Shown here: one piece after another, positions 1 to 9,522 of the stretch | Numbering within the stretch: the first letter of the stretch is position 1 | Layout: the number at the start of each line of letters is the position of its first letter | Source of the DNA: Myxococcales bacterium | GTDB lineage: Bacteria; Myxococcota_A; Polyangia; Polyangiales; Houyiibacteriaceae | Direction: 5' to 3' | DNA: 64,000 nt | Assembly (NCBI GenBank): GCA_029861865.1 | Contig: JAOTYL010000001.1 | Span: forward strand, 382,066 to 446,065 | Notes under the pieces: model-generated | What the model saw: the letters and a program-made list of their open reading frames with translations, nothing else | Told to the model about the DNA's origin: nothing | Database searches by the model: none | Program-made: the position numbers and the translations under genes

Positions 1-633
1 ATGCCCCGCTGCCCATGAAAGCGCGAGCATCGAGCGGATCTCCTCGGAAGTGTGCGTGACTTCGTCGCCATGATGCACCGGGAGGCCCACCAGCCGCAGC
101 ATCCAGTTGGAAATGCTGTTGATCGCAGCGATGAATGGCCCGAAGACCCAGGTGAACACTCTAAGCGTGAACGCAGTGTGCAAGGCGGTCGTTTCCGCAC
201 GACGAAGCGCCCACATCTTTGGTGCCTGCTCCCCCAACGTCATGTGCAGCACCGTGATCACGGTGAACGCCAAACCGATCGACACGACGGGCACCCAGGC
301 CGCATCAGCCGCGACCTCGACCCCGAGCCCACCCAACCCCGCAACGATCAACACCGAGACGGCCGGCTCGCCCAATGCGCCAAGGATCAGGCTGGCGAAA
401 GTGATGCCTAGTTGACAGGCAGACAGGTAGCGATCGAGATGACTGAGGATGTGCTTAACGGCCCGTGCACGACGGCTTCCCCCTTTGGCCAAGGTTTCGA
501 TGCGGGTCATGCGAACCTTCACCAGGGCAAACTCAGTGGCAACGAAGAAGCCGTTCAGCACGACGAAGAACAGCGTCGCACCCAGTCGCCAGGCGATCCC
601 GAAAGCGTCGAGATGAGCATGCGCTTCGTCCAA
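1..633 (-). CDS. CNNM/DUF21-domain membrane protein (HlyC/CorC family), C-terminus beyond window
   Basis: Reading the minus strand from an in-frame TTG at 633 gives an open frame that runs off the left edge. It shows a hydrophobic segment (FFVVLNGFFVATEFALV), the ITFASLILGALGEPAV block and LGEQAPK, which are the hallmarks of the CNNM (DUF21) transmembrane domain of HlyC/CorC-type proteins. These are proposed magnesium/cobalt transport or resistance proteins of the inner membrane. The CBS-pair and CorC_HlyC domains that normally follow would lie outside the window. No ATG is in frame near the start. The TTG has an AAAGGG-like site about 11 nt upstream and the frame stays open further up, so the start is uncertain. 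Confidence 0.8.
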   Translation of the reverse strand, partial: MDEAHAHLDAFGIAWRLGATLFFVVLNGFFVATEFALVKVRMTRIETLAKGGSRRARAVKHILSHLDRYLSACQLGITFASLILGALGEPAVSVLIVAGLGGLGVEVAADAAWVPVVSIGLAFTVITVLHMTLGEQAPKMWALRRAETTALHTAFTLRVFTWVFGPFIAAINSISNWMLRLVGLPVHHGDEVTHTSEEIRSMLALSWAAGH

Positions 634-818
634 CTTAGATCCAACCCTTTCGCCCCGAACTAGTACAGCATCTCCGGCGCGGCGAAAACCGTTCCGTTCG
701 AAGGCCGGGCATTGTGGGCGGGATGTGTTATGAGGACAAGAAGGAAAGCGACCGCTGGGATGAAGTAAGCTGAAATCTTGGGGGCCGAAAGCTACGGTCG
801 CCCGCTGGAGGGTGAGCA

Positions 819-1028
819 ATGCGCCAGTTGCGCTTGATCGGTATCTGGACCCTAGTCATTTTCATCTTGCTCTTCGTTCTTTCGAATTGGGACACGGTCC
901 GCGTCAGCATGGTGGGTATGCAGATCTTCGAAGCCCCGGCCAGTCTCGTGATCTTGGTCTCGGTGGGTCTCGGTATGGCGCTGGGGATCCTCGTCTTGGC
1001 GCTCAGACGCGCTCGTCGTAAGACCTAG
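819..1028 (+). CDS. LapA-like (DUF1049) small membrane protein
   Basis: A 69-residue protein with two transmembrane segments (about residues 7-22 and 42-62), an intervening loop with the NWDTVRVSM block, and a basic RRARRKT tail. This is the lipopolysaccharide assembly protein A domain (LapA/DUF1049) pattern. E. coli LapA works with LapB/FtsH in controlling LPS synthesis, but stand-alone short LapA-domain proteins are common and their role is mostly undefined. A strong GGAGG lies six bases before the ATG. It reads toward nhaA 42 bp downstream and may be cotranscribed with it. Confidence 0.75.
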   Translation: MRQLRLIGIWTLVIFILLFVLSNWDTVRVSMVGMQIFEAPASLVILVSVGLGMALGILVLALRRARRKT

Positions 1029-1070
1029 CCGGGCTGAGATGGCGAGGCCCAGTTTCTCAAGCGAACTGAG

Positions 1071-2420
1071 ATGACAACAGAACCACACTCGGCTTCCTCG
1101 AATGCGCTTCCTTCTCGGCCCGTCGTGCGGCTCACGCAGCCACTCGTGCGCTTCTTGCACGTGGAGTCCGCGAGCGGGCTGCTCCTCGCCATGTGCACCG
1201 TAGTCGCATTGGTGCTCGCCAACTCTCGATGGGCCGCAGCATACGAGCAACTCTGGAACCAGAACGTTCGCATCGGCGCTGGTTCGTTCGAGCTCTCCTA
1301 TCCAGTTTGGTACTGGATCAATGATGCGCTGATGGCGGTGTTCTTCTTCGTCATCGGGTTGGAAATCAAGCGAGAGCTCGTCAGCGGAGAGCTTCGGGAT
1401 CCGCGTCGTGTGGTGCTTCCCGTTGCGGCGGCTTGCGGTGGAGTAGTCGTCCCGGTCCTCGTGTTTTTGGCTATTCACTCCGAGGGACCGGGTCGTGCGG
1501 GATGGGCAATTCCGATGGCGACCGACATTGCGTTCGTGGTTGGCTGCCTCGCGTTGCTTGGAAAGCGTGTTCCGCACGGTCTCAAGGTTTTCGTGCTCTC
1601 CTTGGCCATCGTCGACGACATCATGGCTGTTGGCGTCATTGCGTTGTTTTACACGGACTCGATCAACGTGTACTGGCTCCTCGCTGCGTTGGGCGGCTTT
1701 GGCGTCACTGTGCTTGCTGTTGGGATCGGCGTGCGCGGAATCTCCGTGTACTTTCTGATCGGCGCGGGGGTGTGGCTCTGCACGCTCAAGTCGGGCGTTC
1801 ACCCTACCATTGCCGGGGTCGTGTTAGGGCTGCTCACGCCCACCAAGGCTTGGCTCGCCGATCGCACGTTCTTGGATCACTTGGACCGGGCGGTCTCTGT
1901 GCTCAAGATGCAATCCATCGACGAGATCTCGCGACGCCAGACGTTGAACGATCTCGCATTTGCTGCCCGCGAGTCCATGTCACCGTTGGTCCGACTCGAG
2001 TCGAACCTTCATCCTTGGGTCGCATTCGTCATCATGCCGCTGTTTGCGTTGGCAAACGCCGGAGTCCCGATCAGCAGACACAGCTTTGCCGAGCCGGTCG
2101 CGCTTGCGAGTGGGCTCGGCCTCCTCGTCGGCAAGCCGGTCGGGATTCTCCTGTTCTCGTGGCTGACCGTGCGGTTCGGATGGGCAAGGCTTTCAACCGG
2201 GATGACGTGGCCGGCTCTTGCAGGGGCCGCCTGTCTTTGCGGAGTCGGATTCACGATGGCCATTTTCATCGCGTCGCTGTCCCTGGACGGGCCGTTGCTT
2301 GCCGCCGCCAAGGGCGGTGTTCTCGTGGGCTCAGGCCTGAGCATCGTTGCAGGCATGCTGCTCCTGAACGCCGCGCTTCCCCGGCACTCGCCAACGCGTG
2401 CCCCTCCAGTACGCGCATGA
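1071..2420 (+). CDS. nhaA: Na+/H+ antiporter NhaA
   Basis: A 449-residue protein covering full-length NhaA. The family motif ATDIAFVVG (about residues 150-158, containing the Asp equivalent to E. coli D133) and the paired aspartates of IVDDIMAV (D182, D183, equivalent to D163/D164) are intact, so ion binding and proton exchange should be functional. It has about 12 hydrophobic segments and a short non-conserved N-terminal extension before the VRFLHVESASGLLL start of the domain. NhaA exchanges two protons for one sodium across the inner membrane for pH and salt homeostasis. The nearby Na/Pi symporter gene would benefit from the sodium gradient it maintains, but the two genes are convergent and not an operon. 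Confidence 0.95.
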   Translation: MTTEPHSASSNALPSRPVVRLTQPLVRFLHVESASGLLLAMCTVVALVLANSRWAAAYEQLWNQNVRIGAGSFELSYPVWYWINDALMAVFFFVIGLEIKRELVSGELRDPRRVVLPVAAACGGVVVPVLVFLAIHSEGPGRAGWAIPMATDIAFVVGCLALLGKRVPHGLKVFVLSLAIVDDIMAVGVIALFYTDSINVYWLLAALGGFGVTVLAVGIGVRGISVYFLIGAGVWLCTLKSGVHPTIAGVVLGLLTPTKAWLADRTFLDHLDRAVSVLKMQSIDEISRRQTLNDLAFAARESMSPLVRLESNLHPWVAFVIMPLFALANAGVPISRHSFAEPVALASGLGLLVGKPVGILLFSWLTVRFGWARLSTGMTWPALAGAACLCGVGFTMAIFIASLSLDGPLLAAAKGGVLVGSGLSIVAGMLLLNAALPRHSPTRAPPVRA

Positions 2421-2511
2421 AACGCGCTGCCTTAGGAGCGCAGCGACCGGTGCGCGCACGAACGCAGAATGTGCGTTGATCGGTCGGCCGGTTGGGTTGG
2501 TTTCGACGCAA

Positions 2512-4191
2512 TCAGGTCGGTTCGGGGGGTTCTGCTTCGACGTGAGGGGGGACCACCGAGCCCTCTGGCATTTCGGGAGGCTCTCGGTCTGTGCGACAGC
2601 GGTTCAGGTGGTGCGCGATGCGCCACATGTGGTACGCGACCCGTCTCACGCTCCGTGCCGCATCGAGACGCACCGCAGCCTCGCCTGTATCGAAGCCTCC
2701 CACTGCAACCTGCTCGAGCGCGCGCTCCCGGTAGTCATGGCCCTCGTCTTGAACCGATCGCCATGTGGCCTCGAGGTCTTCTTCAGCGACCAACTGCTCC
2801 CCGTGCACGATCGCCTCGCGCACCACGTCCGCCGCGGGGACGACCTTTCTGGCGATGGCCGCAAGCTGTTGGTCGTGTTTCAGCGGAGGCCAACGCTCCG
2901 AATCGGCGCAGCGATCGGCCAAACGGTCGAGGTGATCGATCACGTGCATCGCAGCAAGATGTCGCTGGTAGGTCCACCCCTCATCTGTCGAGGTGCGAAT
3001 GCTCTCTACGTAACCGCGGGTCTCGCTCAACGCTTCGCGTACGTGTGCCAGGCGTGCCTGCATGCCGCGCGTATCCGCGGTGGAAAGCAAACTCAGGGTC
3101 ATCTCAAAGGCGGTGGCCGAGAGGTCCGCGAGCGTGGTTCCTAGCGCATCGAGGGCGGCGGCGGGTGAATCCAGAAGAGAATGATCGAGGCTGCTAGCAA
3201 AAGGGAAGGGCTTCATAGGTACCAACCGGACCATGAGACCCGCGAATTGGCTTGCGAAGGGCAGCGCGATCATCACGCCGAGGACGTTGAAAAAGGTATG
3301 AAAGCCGACCAGGATCAACTCCGGCTCGGAGGCAAGCACTTGCGGCGCGAAATATTCCAAAGCGTGCATGAATGGCGCGAGGATTGCGAATGCCACGAAC
3401 CCCGTCAGCACGTTGAACATCGCGTGGGCATAGCCGGTACGCCGGGCATGCACGGACCCACCGATGGTGGCGAGGACAGCGGTGGCGGTCGTGCCGACAT
3501 TCATTCCGATCACGGCAGCAGCAGCTTGCTGAACGGTCATCGCGGAAGCGTTGACGGTGGCTAAGGCCAGGGCCACGCCTGCGCTCGAGGATTGCGTAAC
3601 GACCGTGAATACGAGCCCGAAGAGAAAGAGAAAAAGCCGCCCGGTCCAGGTGTCGGGCGGAAAGCTCTCCGGGGTGATGACGCCGACGAGCCCCCCCATG
3701 CCTTCCTGCAAGAGCGAGATGCCCACGAAGATTAGGCCAAAGCCTGCGAGCGCAAAGCCTGCCGAGGAAGCACGGCCCCGCGTGAAGAGACGCATGAGGA
3801 CGCCGACCAACACGATCGGTAATGCGGCAGTCCCAAGGCTCAGCTTGAAGCCCAGCAAGGCGACGAACCAGCCTGTGATCGTCGTGCCGACGTTCGCGCC
3901 TAGGACGATGCCAAATGCCTGCGGGAAGGTCAGCAAGCCAGCACCCACGAAGCCCACGGCGGCAACGGTGGTCGCGCTCGACGACTGAACCACCGCAGTG
4001 GTCATGGCGCCGGTCACGGCGCCGCTCAGCGGGCTCCGGGTGAAGCGGGTGAGCACGCGGCGGAGCGCATGGCCTGCGAGGGCTCGCAAGCCCTCGGTGA
4101 GAACGACCATTCCGAGAAGGAAAAAGCCGAGGCCGCCGAGGCAGAGAACGATGGCGCCGATCGAGTCCAGGTCAGCAGGAGCAGCCGGCAT
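2512..4191 (-). CDS. Na/Pi cotransporter family protein with C-terminal PhoU-like domain
   Basis: About 559 residues from the ATG at 4191 (an in-frame TTG six bases upstream has the better-placed GAGAGG). The N-terminal half carries two inverted Na/Pi-cotransporter repeats, each with the QSSSA signature (first near residue 70, second near residue 200), followed by a predicted helical PhoU-like domain of about 200 residues. This is the NptA/YjbB architecture of sodium-coupled phosphate uptake or export in the inner membrane. It ends with a Pro/Glu-rich tail (EPPEMPEGS). It converges on nhaA with a 91-bp gap. No pho box was recognised. Confidence 0.88.
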   Translation of the reverse strand: MPAAPADLDSIGAIVLCLGGLGFFLLGMVVLTEGLRALAGHALRRVLTRFTRSPLSGAVTGAMTTAVVQSSSATTVAAVGFVGAGLLTFPQAFGIVLGANVGTTITGWFVALLGFKLSLGTAALPIVLVGVLMRLFTRGRASSAGFALAGFGLIFVGISLLQEGMGGLVGVITPESFPPDTWTGRLFLFLFGLVFTVVTQSSSAGVALALATVNASAMTVQQAAAAVIGMNVGTTATAVLATIGGSVHARRTGYAHAMFNVLTGFVAFAILAPFMHALEYFAPQVLASEPELILVGFHTFFNVLGVMIALPFASQFAGLMVRLVPMKPFPFASSLDHSLLDSPAAALDALGTTLADLSATAFEMTLSLLSTADTRGMQARLAHVREALSETRGYVESIRTSTDEGWTYQRHLAAMHVIDHLDRLADRCADSERWPPLKHDQQLAAIARKVVPAADVVREAIVHGEQLVAEEDLEATWRSVQDEGHDYRERALEQVAVGGFDTGEAAVRLDAARSVRRVAYHMWRIAHHLNRCRTDREPPEMPEGSVVPPHVEAEPPEPT

Positions 4192-4437
4192 GCGCAAAGT
4201 GTACGCCTCTCGCCAGGCGACTTCGCCGCTAGAGGTTCTGACGCAAAAGTTTCGCGCTTCGCTCAGTCCGAGTGTGGAGGAAGCGCCTTGGCGTGGAGGG
4301 CATCCTCTCTCCTCTGGATCCCCAAGATCCCCAAATTTCGCGATTGCCCAACACTTCTGCCCGGTGGGGTAGCGCTGGGGCCCTCGGCATCGTCAGAGTC
4401 GGCACGACCTTTGCTTTAAACAACGGCGGAGGGAGTG

Positions 4438-4770
4438 ATGACGACCAGAAAACTCGAACGTTCGGAGTGGGGAACATATTTTCACCGGGTCGCAAAGCGT
4501 CTGCCAACGATGCGTGTGGCGGTATCCGTGCTCGGCGCGGACATTGGAGTCCAACACGAGACCGAAGATAGTGCGCTGATCGGAATTACCTACGACCCCA
4601 AGGACGGCATCCTGGAGGTAGCGACGCCCAACATCACGCACCGAATAGCGAATCCCGAAGAAATCTACGTGCAAGAGAGCCTGGGAGAGCTTGCAAGCAT
4701 CGAGGTGATTGCACCGGACGGCACCAAGCAAATCATCGAGCTGAAGCCTCTCCCGGCGCTACCACCGTAG
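4438..4770 (+). CDS. DUF5335 family protein
   Basis: A 110-residue acidic soluble protein of the DUF5335 type: an N-terminal TRKLERSEWGTYFHRVAKRL segment and an LGADIGVQHE core. The fold and function are not established. Members are often found in Myxococcota and Actinobacteria next to unrelated genes. I chose ATG 4438 over the overlapping GTG at 4435 because GGAGG at 4428-4432 sits five bases before it. It is nine bases upstream of the FAH-family gene, so the two are probably cotranscribed. Confidence 0.7.
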   Translation: MTTRKLERSEWGTYFHRVAKRLPTMRVAVSVLGADIGVQHETEDSALIGITYDPKDGILEVATPNITHRIANPEEIYVQESLGELASIEVIAPDGTKQIIELKPLPALPP

Positions 4771-4779
4771 ACATTTCCA

Positions 4780-5757
4780 ATGAAGAAACTCGGGGCGGTT
4801 GGAGGCGTGATCTTGGTCGTGGGGCTGGGGATCGTTGCCCTGTATCTCTTTCGCCCGTTGTCGGTGCAACCAAGACCGGCAGATGTCGAATGCTACGACT
4901 TTGGTCAGGGCGCCTATGTGCCGCTCGACCGGCCACCACGCGCGTTCGGTATCGGTCTTTCGTACGCCACACACATCGAGGAAACCGCATCGGAGTTCGA
5001 CCCGGAGGCCAATCCTCCGGTGTTTGAAAAACACCTTCGGGCGCTGAGCAGAACGGGCGCCATCGTGCGGATGCCGAGCGCCGATGAACTGATTCGCGTC
5101 GCCGACGAAATTGAGCCAGGCCTCGGAGATACGCTTCGAGCCGATTATCCCGAGCTATCTGCGCTGCTAGACTACGAAGTCGAGATGGGGTTTGTCCTGC
5201 TCGAAGACGTCGACCCCTCCCAGCTCGATCAACCGAGCTTTGCTCCGAGGCTCGGTTTCTTCATTGCCAACGACCTCTCAGCACGGTCGATCGGTATCCT
5301 CGGTGAAGGTCAGCCAAACCGATATGCCTATTGGGGCCTCTCGAAGAGCTTCCCGGGCTTCATGCCGATCGCCGACCGAGCCTGGGTGCCGGCCGAGGCC
5401 AAACCGAATGGGATCCCGTGCGTCGAGATCGAGTCCATCGTCAATGGCGAAGCTCGGCAGCGACAGTCGACCGCAGATCTCATTTACACCCCGGTTCAGA
5501 TGCTGCGATTCATCCACGCGGAGTTCCCCGACGTACCTCTGGAAAAGGGGCTGATCGTACTGACCGGAACGCCGGGCGGCGTGGCGATGGTGACACCGCG
5601 GTGGTTGGTCCGATTGAGCGATCTATTGGGTCTCAGCCGTTTTCGAAAGCTATCGACCAAGCTGGACGGCGACACCTCTCGTTTTCTCAACATCCGCGAC
5701 CGTGTCGAAGTCCGTGGTCAAGGGCTTGGCAAGGTCAGCATCACGATCGTCCGCTAG
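4780..5757 (+). CDS. Membrane-anchored fumarylacetoacetate hydrolase (FAH) family protein
   Basis: 325 residues. The FAH fold is shown by DYEVEMG (131-137, the metal-binding Asp/Glu strand), NDLSARS (164-170) and TGTPGGV (262-268), which together form the divalent-metal active site that cleaves carbon-carbon bonds of beta-diketone-like substrates. Unlike normal cytosolic FAH proteins, it opens with a clear hydrophobic segment (about residues 6-24) followed by FRPLSVQPRP, so it is probably anchored in the membrane or exported. A second oddity is an insertion near residues 270-300 (WLVRLSDLLGLSRF) between catalytic blocks. The substrate cannot be deduced. Its 3' end overlaps that of ppdK by four bases. 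Confidence 0.8.
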   Translation: MKKLGAVGGVILVVGLGIVALYLFRPLSVQPRPADVECYDFGQGAYVPLDRPPRAFGIGLSYATHIEETASEFDPEANPPVFEKHLRALSRTGAIVRMPSADELIRVADEIEPGLGDTLRADYPELSALLDYEVEMGFVLLEDVDPSQLDQPSFAPRLGFFIANDLSARSIGILGEGQPNRYAYWGLSKSFPGFMPIADRAWVPAEAKPNGIPCVEIESIVNGEARQRQSTADLIYTPVQMLRFIHAEFPDVPLEKGLIVLTGTPGGVAMVTPRWLVRLSDLLGLSRFRKLSTKLDGDTSRFLNIRDRVEVRGQGLGKVSITIVR

Positions 5758-8492
5758 GCCGAACGATCCGAGCCATCCGGCAGTCGGCGCAAGGCGGACT
5801 GGGCCGCGCTCAGGCGCGCGACAGGGATTCGGTACGGAGAACAACTGACATAGTCGACACCGAGGTGGTCGCAAATGGCGATCGAAGCAGGGTCACCGCC
5901 GTGCTCGCCACACACTCCGGTTTTGATGTCGGGCCGGGTCTTTCGGGCCTCGGTGATGGCGAGGCTCATGATCTTGCCCACGCCGTGCTCGTCGAGAGTG
6001 GCGAAGGGATTCGTGGGAAGAATTCCATCGGTCAGGTAGCGATTGAGAAAGCCCGATTCGGCGTCGTCGCGACTCATGGCGAACGTAGTTTGGGTCAGGT
6101 CATTGGTCCCGAAAGAGAGAAATTCGGCATACTCGGCGATCTGATCCGCAGTCACTGCTGCCCGCGGCACCTCGACCATCGTGCCGAATTGGTATTTCAC
6201 CTCGACGCCTTGCTCCTCCATGACCGCGCGAGCCTCGGCTTCGAGCATGGAGCGCTGTACGCGAAGCTCGTTCGCGTGACTCGTTAGCGGAATCATGATC
6301 TCGGGAATTGCGATGACGCCGTCTTCGGCAACTTCGCAGGCCGCCTCGAAGATGGCCCGGACTTGCATCTTGCTAAGCTCTGGAATCAGGATCCCGAGCC
6401 GCACGCCACGAAGCCCGAGCATGGGGTTGCTCTCCCGCATTGACCCTACCTGATGCAGCATGGTCTGGGTCTCCCCGAGCTTCCCGGTGAGCTCTTCGAC
6501 CTCGTCGAGGGTTCGGGCGTTGATGGTCCGTATCTGAAGGTCGGCGAGCTGTCGTGTCAGATCCTCGAAGCTCGGCAAGAACTCGTGCAGTGGCGGATCG
6601 AGGAGACGAATGATCACCGGAAGGCCGTCCATGGCTTTGAACAAGCCTGCAAAGTCGGCCCTTTGAAACGGCAACAAAGCGTCCACCGCCTCGCGTCGTT
6701 CTGCGGGCGATTGAGTCGTGATGAGGCGCTGGACTATCGGCAATCGCTCCGGCTGGAAGAACATGTGCTCGGTGCGACATAGCCCAATACCCTCGGCTCC
6801 GTAGCGCCGGGCGCGCTCTGCGTCTTCCGGGTAGTCGGCGTTTGCGCGAACGCCGAGGCGCCGAAACTCGTCGGCCCAGCTCATCAGCTTCGACAGCCAG
6901 GGGTCCTCCATGTCGGGCACGACGGTCTCGAGCTGTCCGGCAAAAACCTCGCCTGTCGTGCCGTCCACCGAAATCCACTCGCCCTCTCGGACTTCGACAT
7001 CGCCTGCTTTCATGGTGCGTGCACGAAGATCGATGCTGACTTCGGAAGCGCCGACCACGGCCGGTTTACCGAACTGGCGCGCTACGAGCGCGGCGTGGCT
7101 GGTGCGACCACCGCTAGAGGTCAAAATACCCTGCGCCGCGAGCATTCCGTGCACGTCATCTGGTTTGGTCTCCGGGCGAACCAGCAAGACCGGACGCTTG
7201 TCGTTCGTGGCCCATCGCTCCGCCAGGTCGGGGTCGAATGCGACAACGCCGGTCGCAGCGCCGGGCGACACGTTGAGGCCATGCGCAATGACGTCGTGCC
7301 CTGCCTTCGCTTCTAGTGAAAACTGCGGATGCAAGAAGAACTCGACTTGTGTCGGCTCGACCCGCAAGACCGCCTCCTCACGACTCAGCAGGCCCTCCTC
7401 GGCCATCTCAACTGCAATGCGGACCGCGGCTTGGGCCGTCCGCTTTCCTGTTCGGGTCTGCAAAATCCACAGCGTGCCGCGCTCCACGGTGAACTCCATG
7501 TCTTGCATCTCGCGGTAGTGTCGCTCGAGGCGACGTGCGATTCCCTCGAACTGCGCATACGCCGCGGGCATTTCAGTGGAGAGCTGCTGCAACGGCTTCG
7601 TGGGTCGGGTGCCTGCTACGACATCTTCGCCCTGCGCATCGGTGAGGTAATCCCCTTCGAGGGTATTTTCGCCGCTTGTGGCGTTCCGGGACATCGCCAC
7701 GCCAGTCACCGACCCTTCGCCGAGGTTTCCGTACACCATCGTGACGACATTCACGCCCGTTCCGAGGTCGTGTGCAATGTTGGCGGCGTTGCGATAATCG
7801 CGCGCCCGCTTGCCATTCCAGCTGTCGAATACAGCTTGAGTCGCCATCCGTAGTTGGTCTTCTGCGTTGGTCGGAAACTCGATGCGCGCGTGCCTTCGGA
7901 CGATTTCCTTGAAGTCGTCTACGACTCCCCGGAAGTCGTCTCCGGTGAGGTCGCCGTCGCTCTTCACTCCGCGGCGTTCCCGGTGGCGGGCGAGCGCATC
8001 CTCGAAGGGCTCGTCTCGCACACCCAGAACGACCGTGCCGAACATTTGGATCAAGCGTCGGTATGAATCGAAAGCGAAGCGCTCGTTCCCGGTGAGCCGA
8101 ATCATCCCCTTGGTCACCTCGTCGTTGAGACCGAGATCGAGCACCGTGTCCATCATGCCAGGCATGGAGAACTTCGATCCCGAGCGACACGACACCAATA
8201 GCGGGCTTTCAGGGTCACCAAAGCGCTTGCCGGTCTTCTGCTCCATCTTTCGGAGCGCGGTCAAGACCTGTTCCCACAGGCCATCCGGGAGCTCGCCGCC
8301 GGCGGCAAGGTATGCATTGCAGGCCTCGGTGGTGATCGTGAAGCCCGGAGGGACCGGGACGCCGAGCCGCGCCATCTCGGCGAGGTTCGCTCCTTTTCCA
8401 CCGAGCAGACTGCGGACCCGGTCCCAATCGCCGTCGACCATCGCTTCCGCCTGATCGAGCTCATCGAGCGCATACACCCATTTCGTCGTCAT
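5754..8492 (-). CDS. ppdK: Pyruvate, phosphate dikinase
   Basis: 912 residues, normal length for bacterial PPDK, which interconverts pyruvate + ATP + Pi and phosphoenolpyruvate + AMP + PPi. The ATP-grasp domain opens with GGKGANLAEMARLGVPVPPG. The phosphohistidine swivel domain has GGRTSHAALVARQFGKP with the catalytic His. The PEP/pyruvate barrel ends with GVCGEHGGDPASI, which includes the catalytic Cys. ATG 8492 is chosen over the upstream GTG at 8510 because AGGAG lies just before it. The inorganic pyrophosphatase encoded at 62.6-63.1 kb would pull the gluconeogenic direction, but the genes are far apart. It converges on the FAH gene with a 4-bp overlap. Confidence 0.96.
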   Translation of the reverse strand: MTTKWVYALDELDQAEAMVDGDWDRVRSLLGGKGANLAEMARLGVPVPPGFTITTEACNAYLAAGGELPDGLWEQVLTALRKMEQKTGKRFGDPESPLLVSCRSGSKFSMPGMMDTVLDLGLNDEVTKGMIRLTGNERFAFDSYRRLIQMFGTVVLGVRDEPFEDALARHRERRGVKSDGDLTGDDFRGVVDDFKEIVRRHARIEFPTNAEDQLRMATQAVFDSWNGKRARDYRNAANIAHDLGTGVNVVTMVYGNLGEGSVTGVAMSRNATSGENTLEGDYLTDAQGEDVVAGTRPTKPLQQLSTEMPAAYAQFEGIARRLERHYREMQDMEFTVERGTLWILQTRTGKRTAQAAVRIAVEMAEEGLLSREEAVLRVEPTQVEFFLHPQFSLEAKAGHDVIAHGLNVSPGAATGVVAFDPDLAERWATNDKRPVLLVRPETKPDDVHGMLAAQGILTSSGGRTSHAALVARQFGKPAVVGASEVSIDLRARTMKAGDVEVREGEWISVDGTTGEVFAGQLETVVPDMEDPWLSKLMSWADEFRRLGVRANADYPEDAERARRYGAEGIGLCRTEHMFFQPERLPIVQRLITTQSPAERREAVDALLPFQRADFAGLFKAMDGLPVIIRLLDPPLHEFLPSFEDLTRQLADLQIRTINARTLDEVEELTGKLGETQTMLHQVGSMRESNPMLGLRGVRLGILIPELSKMQVRAIFEAACEVAEDGVIAIPEIMIPLTSHANELRVQRSMLEAEARAVMEEQGVEVKYQFGTMVEVPRAAVTADQIAEYAEFLSFGTNDLTQTTFAMSRDDAESGFLNRYLTDGILPTNPFATLDEHGVGKIMSLAITEARKTRPDIKTGVCGEHGGDPASIAICDHLGVDYVSCSPYRIPVARLSAAQSALRRLPDGSDRSA

Positions 8493-8616
8493 AGGCCTCT
8501 CCTGCGACACGCTCGCGTGTCACGTCTATAGCGCTTAGCTAAGAGACGCCCGCAATGCAACGGCGGGACCAATGCCTCGGCGTCTGCGGGGCCGGCTTAC
8601 GACCCGAGCTCGCGAA

Positions 8617-9411
8617 TTATGGTTTGGTTGCGCTTGCGATGAGAGCGGGATGCTGGAATCGGACCGAGCCGTCGGACGTCACGAAGCGACGCAGCTCCCT
8701 TTCCGCCTCGGAAACGAGGAGCTCGTACTGCTCGTCATCGAGCTTGTCTGCGAGGGTCCAACCTCTGACGTCGGTGTGCATCCAGGATCGAATCGACGGA
8801 AAGTGGGCCTCGCCGTCCACCCGTCGAACCTCGGGCTTAATTACACCGGAGCTCGAAAGAAGTGACAGGAGCGCTTCCGAATCGCCGAGGGAGTAGGGAG
8901 CCTTCAGCAACTCCGCGATAGGGTGGCCAAAGAGCCGATCCAACAGCGTCGTGATGGCGGCGTAGCCGGGTGCGGCCTCGAGGGAGTCCCACACCGCGAT
9001 CACCAAGCGTCCTCCGGGCCTCAGGATCCTCGACATCTCACGAATGGCCGCCCGCTGGTCCTCAAAGAACATTAAACCGAACTGACTGATGACGGCGTCA
9101 AAATCATCCGAGTCGAGCGGCAGAGCCTCGGCCGGCGCTTCCCGCCACTCGATATCGGGTGCCTTGCGTCGGGCAACGCTCAACATCGCGGGGTTGAGGT
9201 CGACGCCTACGACGACCCCATCCGGGGAGACCGCCTTGGCGGCTTCGATGGTCAAGACGCCGGTTCCACAGGCGACATCGACGACCCGCATTCCCGGCTG
9301 AAGCTCTGCAGCGGCGACGACCCGTGGGGCCCAAGCGTGGAAGAGGGCCGGAAGAAAGAATTCGTCGTAAACTTCGGCCGCGCTCGAAATTAGCTGCCCA
9401 GCGTCACCCAT
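8617..9411 (-). CDS. Class I SAM-dependent methyltransferase (UbiE-like)
   Basis: 264 residues. Motif I is VVDVACGTGVLTIEAA, the acidic strand-2 end is VVGVDLNPAML, and the post-II region (ISQFGLMFFEDQRAAIREM then RILRPGGRLVIAVWD) matches the UbiE/COQ5-like Methyltransf_11 group. SAM binding is secure. The methyl acceptor is not deducible. It sits between ppdK and the divergent repeat-lipoprotein gene and has no evident operon partner. Confidence 0.85.
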   Translation of the reverse strand: MGDAGQLISSAAEVYDEFFLPALFHAWAPRVVAAAELQPGMRVVDVACGTGVLTIEAAKAVSPDGVVVGVDLNPAMLSVARRKAPDIEWREAPAEALPLDSDDFDAVISQFGLMFFEDQRAAIREMSRILRPGGRLVIAVWDSLEAAPGYAAITTLLDRLFGHPIAELLKAPYSLGDSEALLSLLSSSGVIKPEVRRVDGEAHFPSIRSWMHTDVRGWTLADKLDDEQYELLVSEAERELRRFVTSDGSVRFQHPALIASATKP

Positions 9412-9522
9412 GACGAACCCGCCATGGTTACATCATAGAACGGGCGTAGCCGTCCAGTCGTTGCCGAAGATTACGTCAACTCTGCCGGTCGTGGTACCGT
9501 CGCCTCGGGTGGAGGCGTAGTC

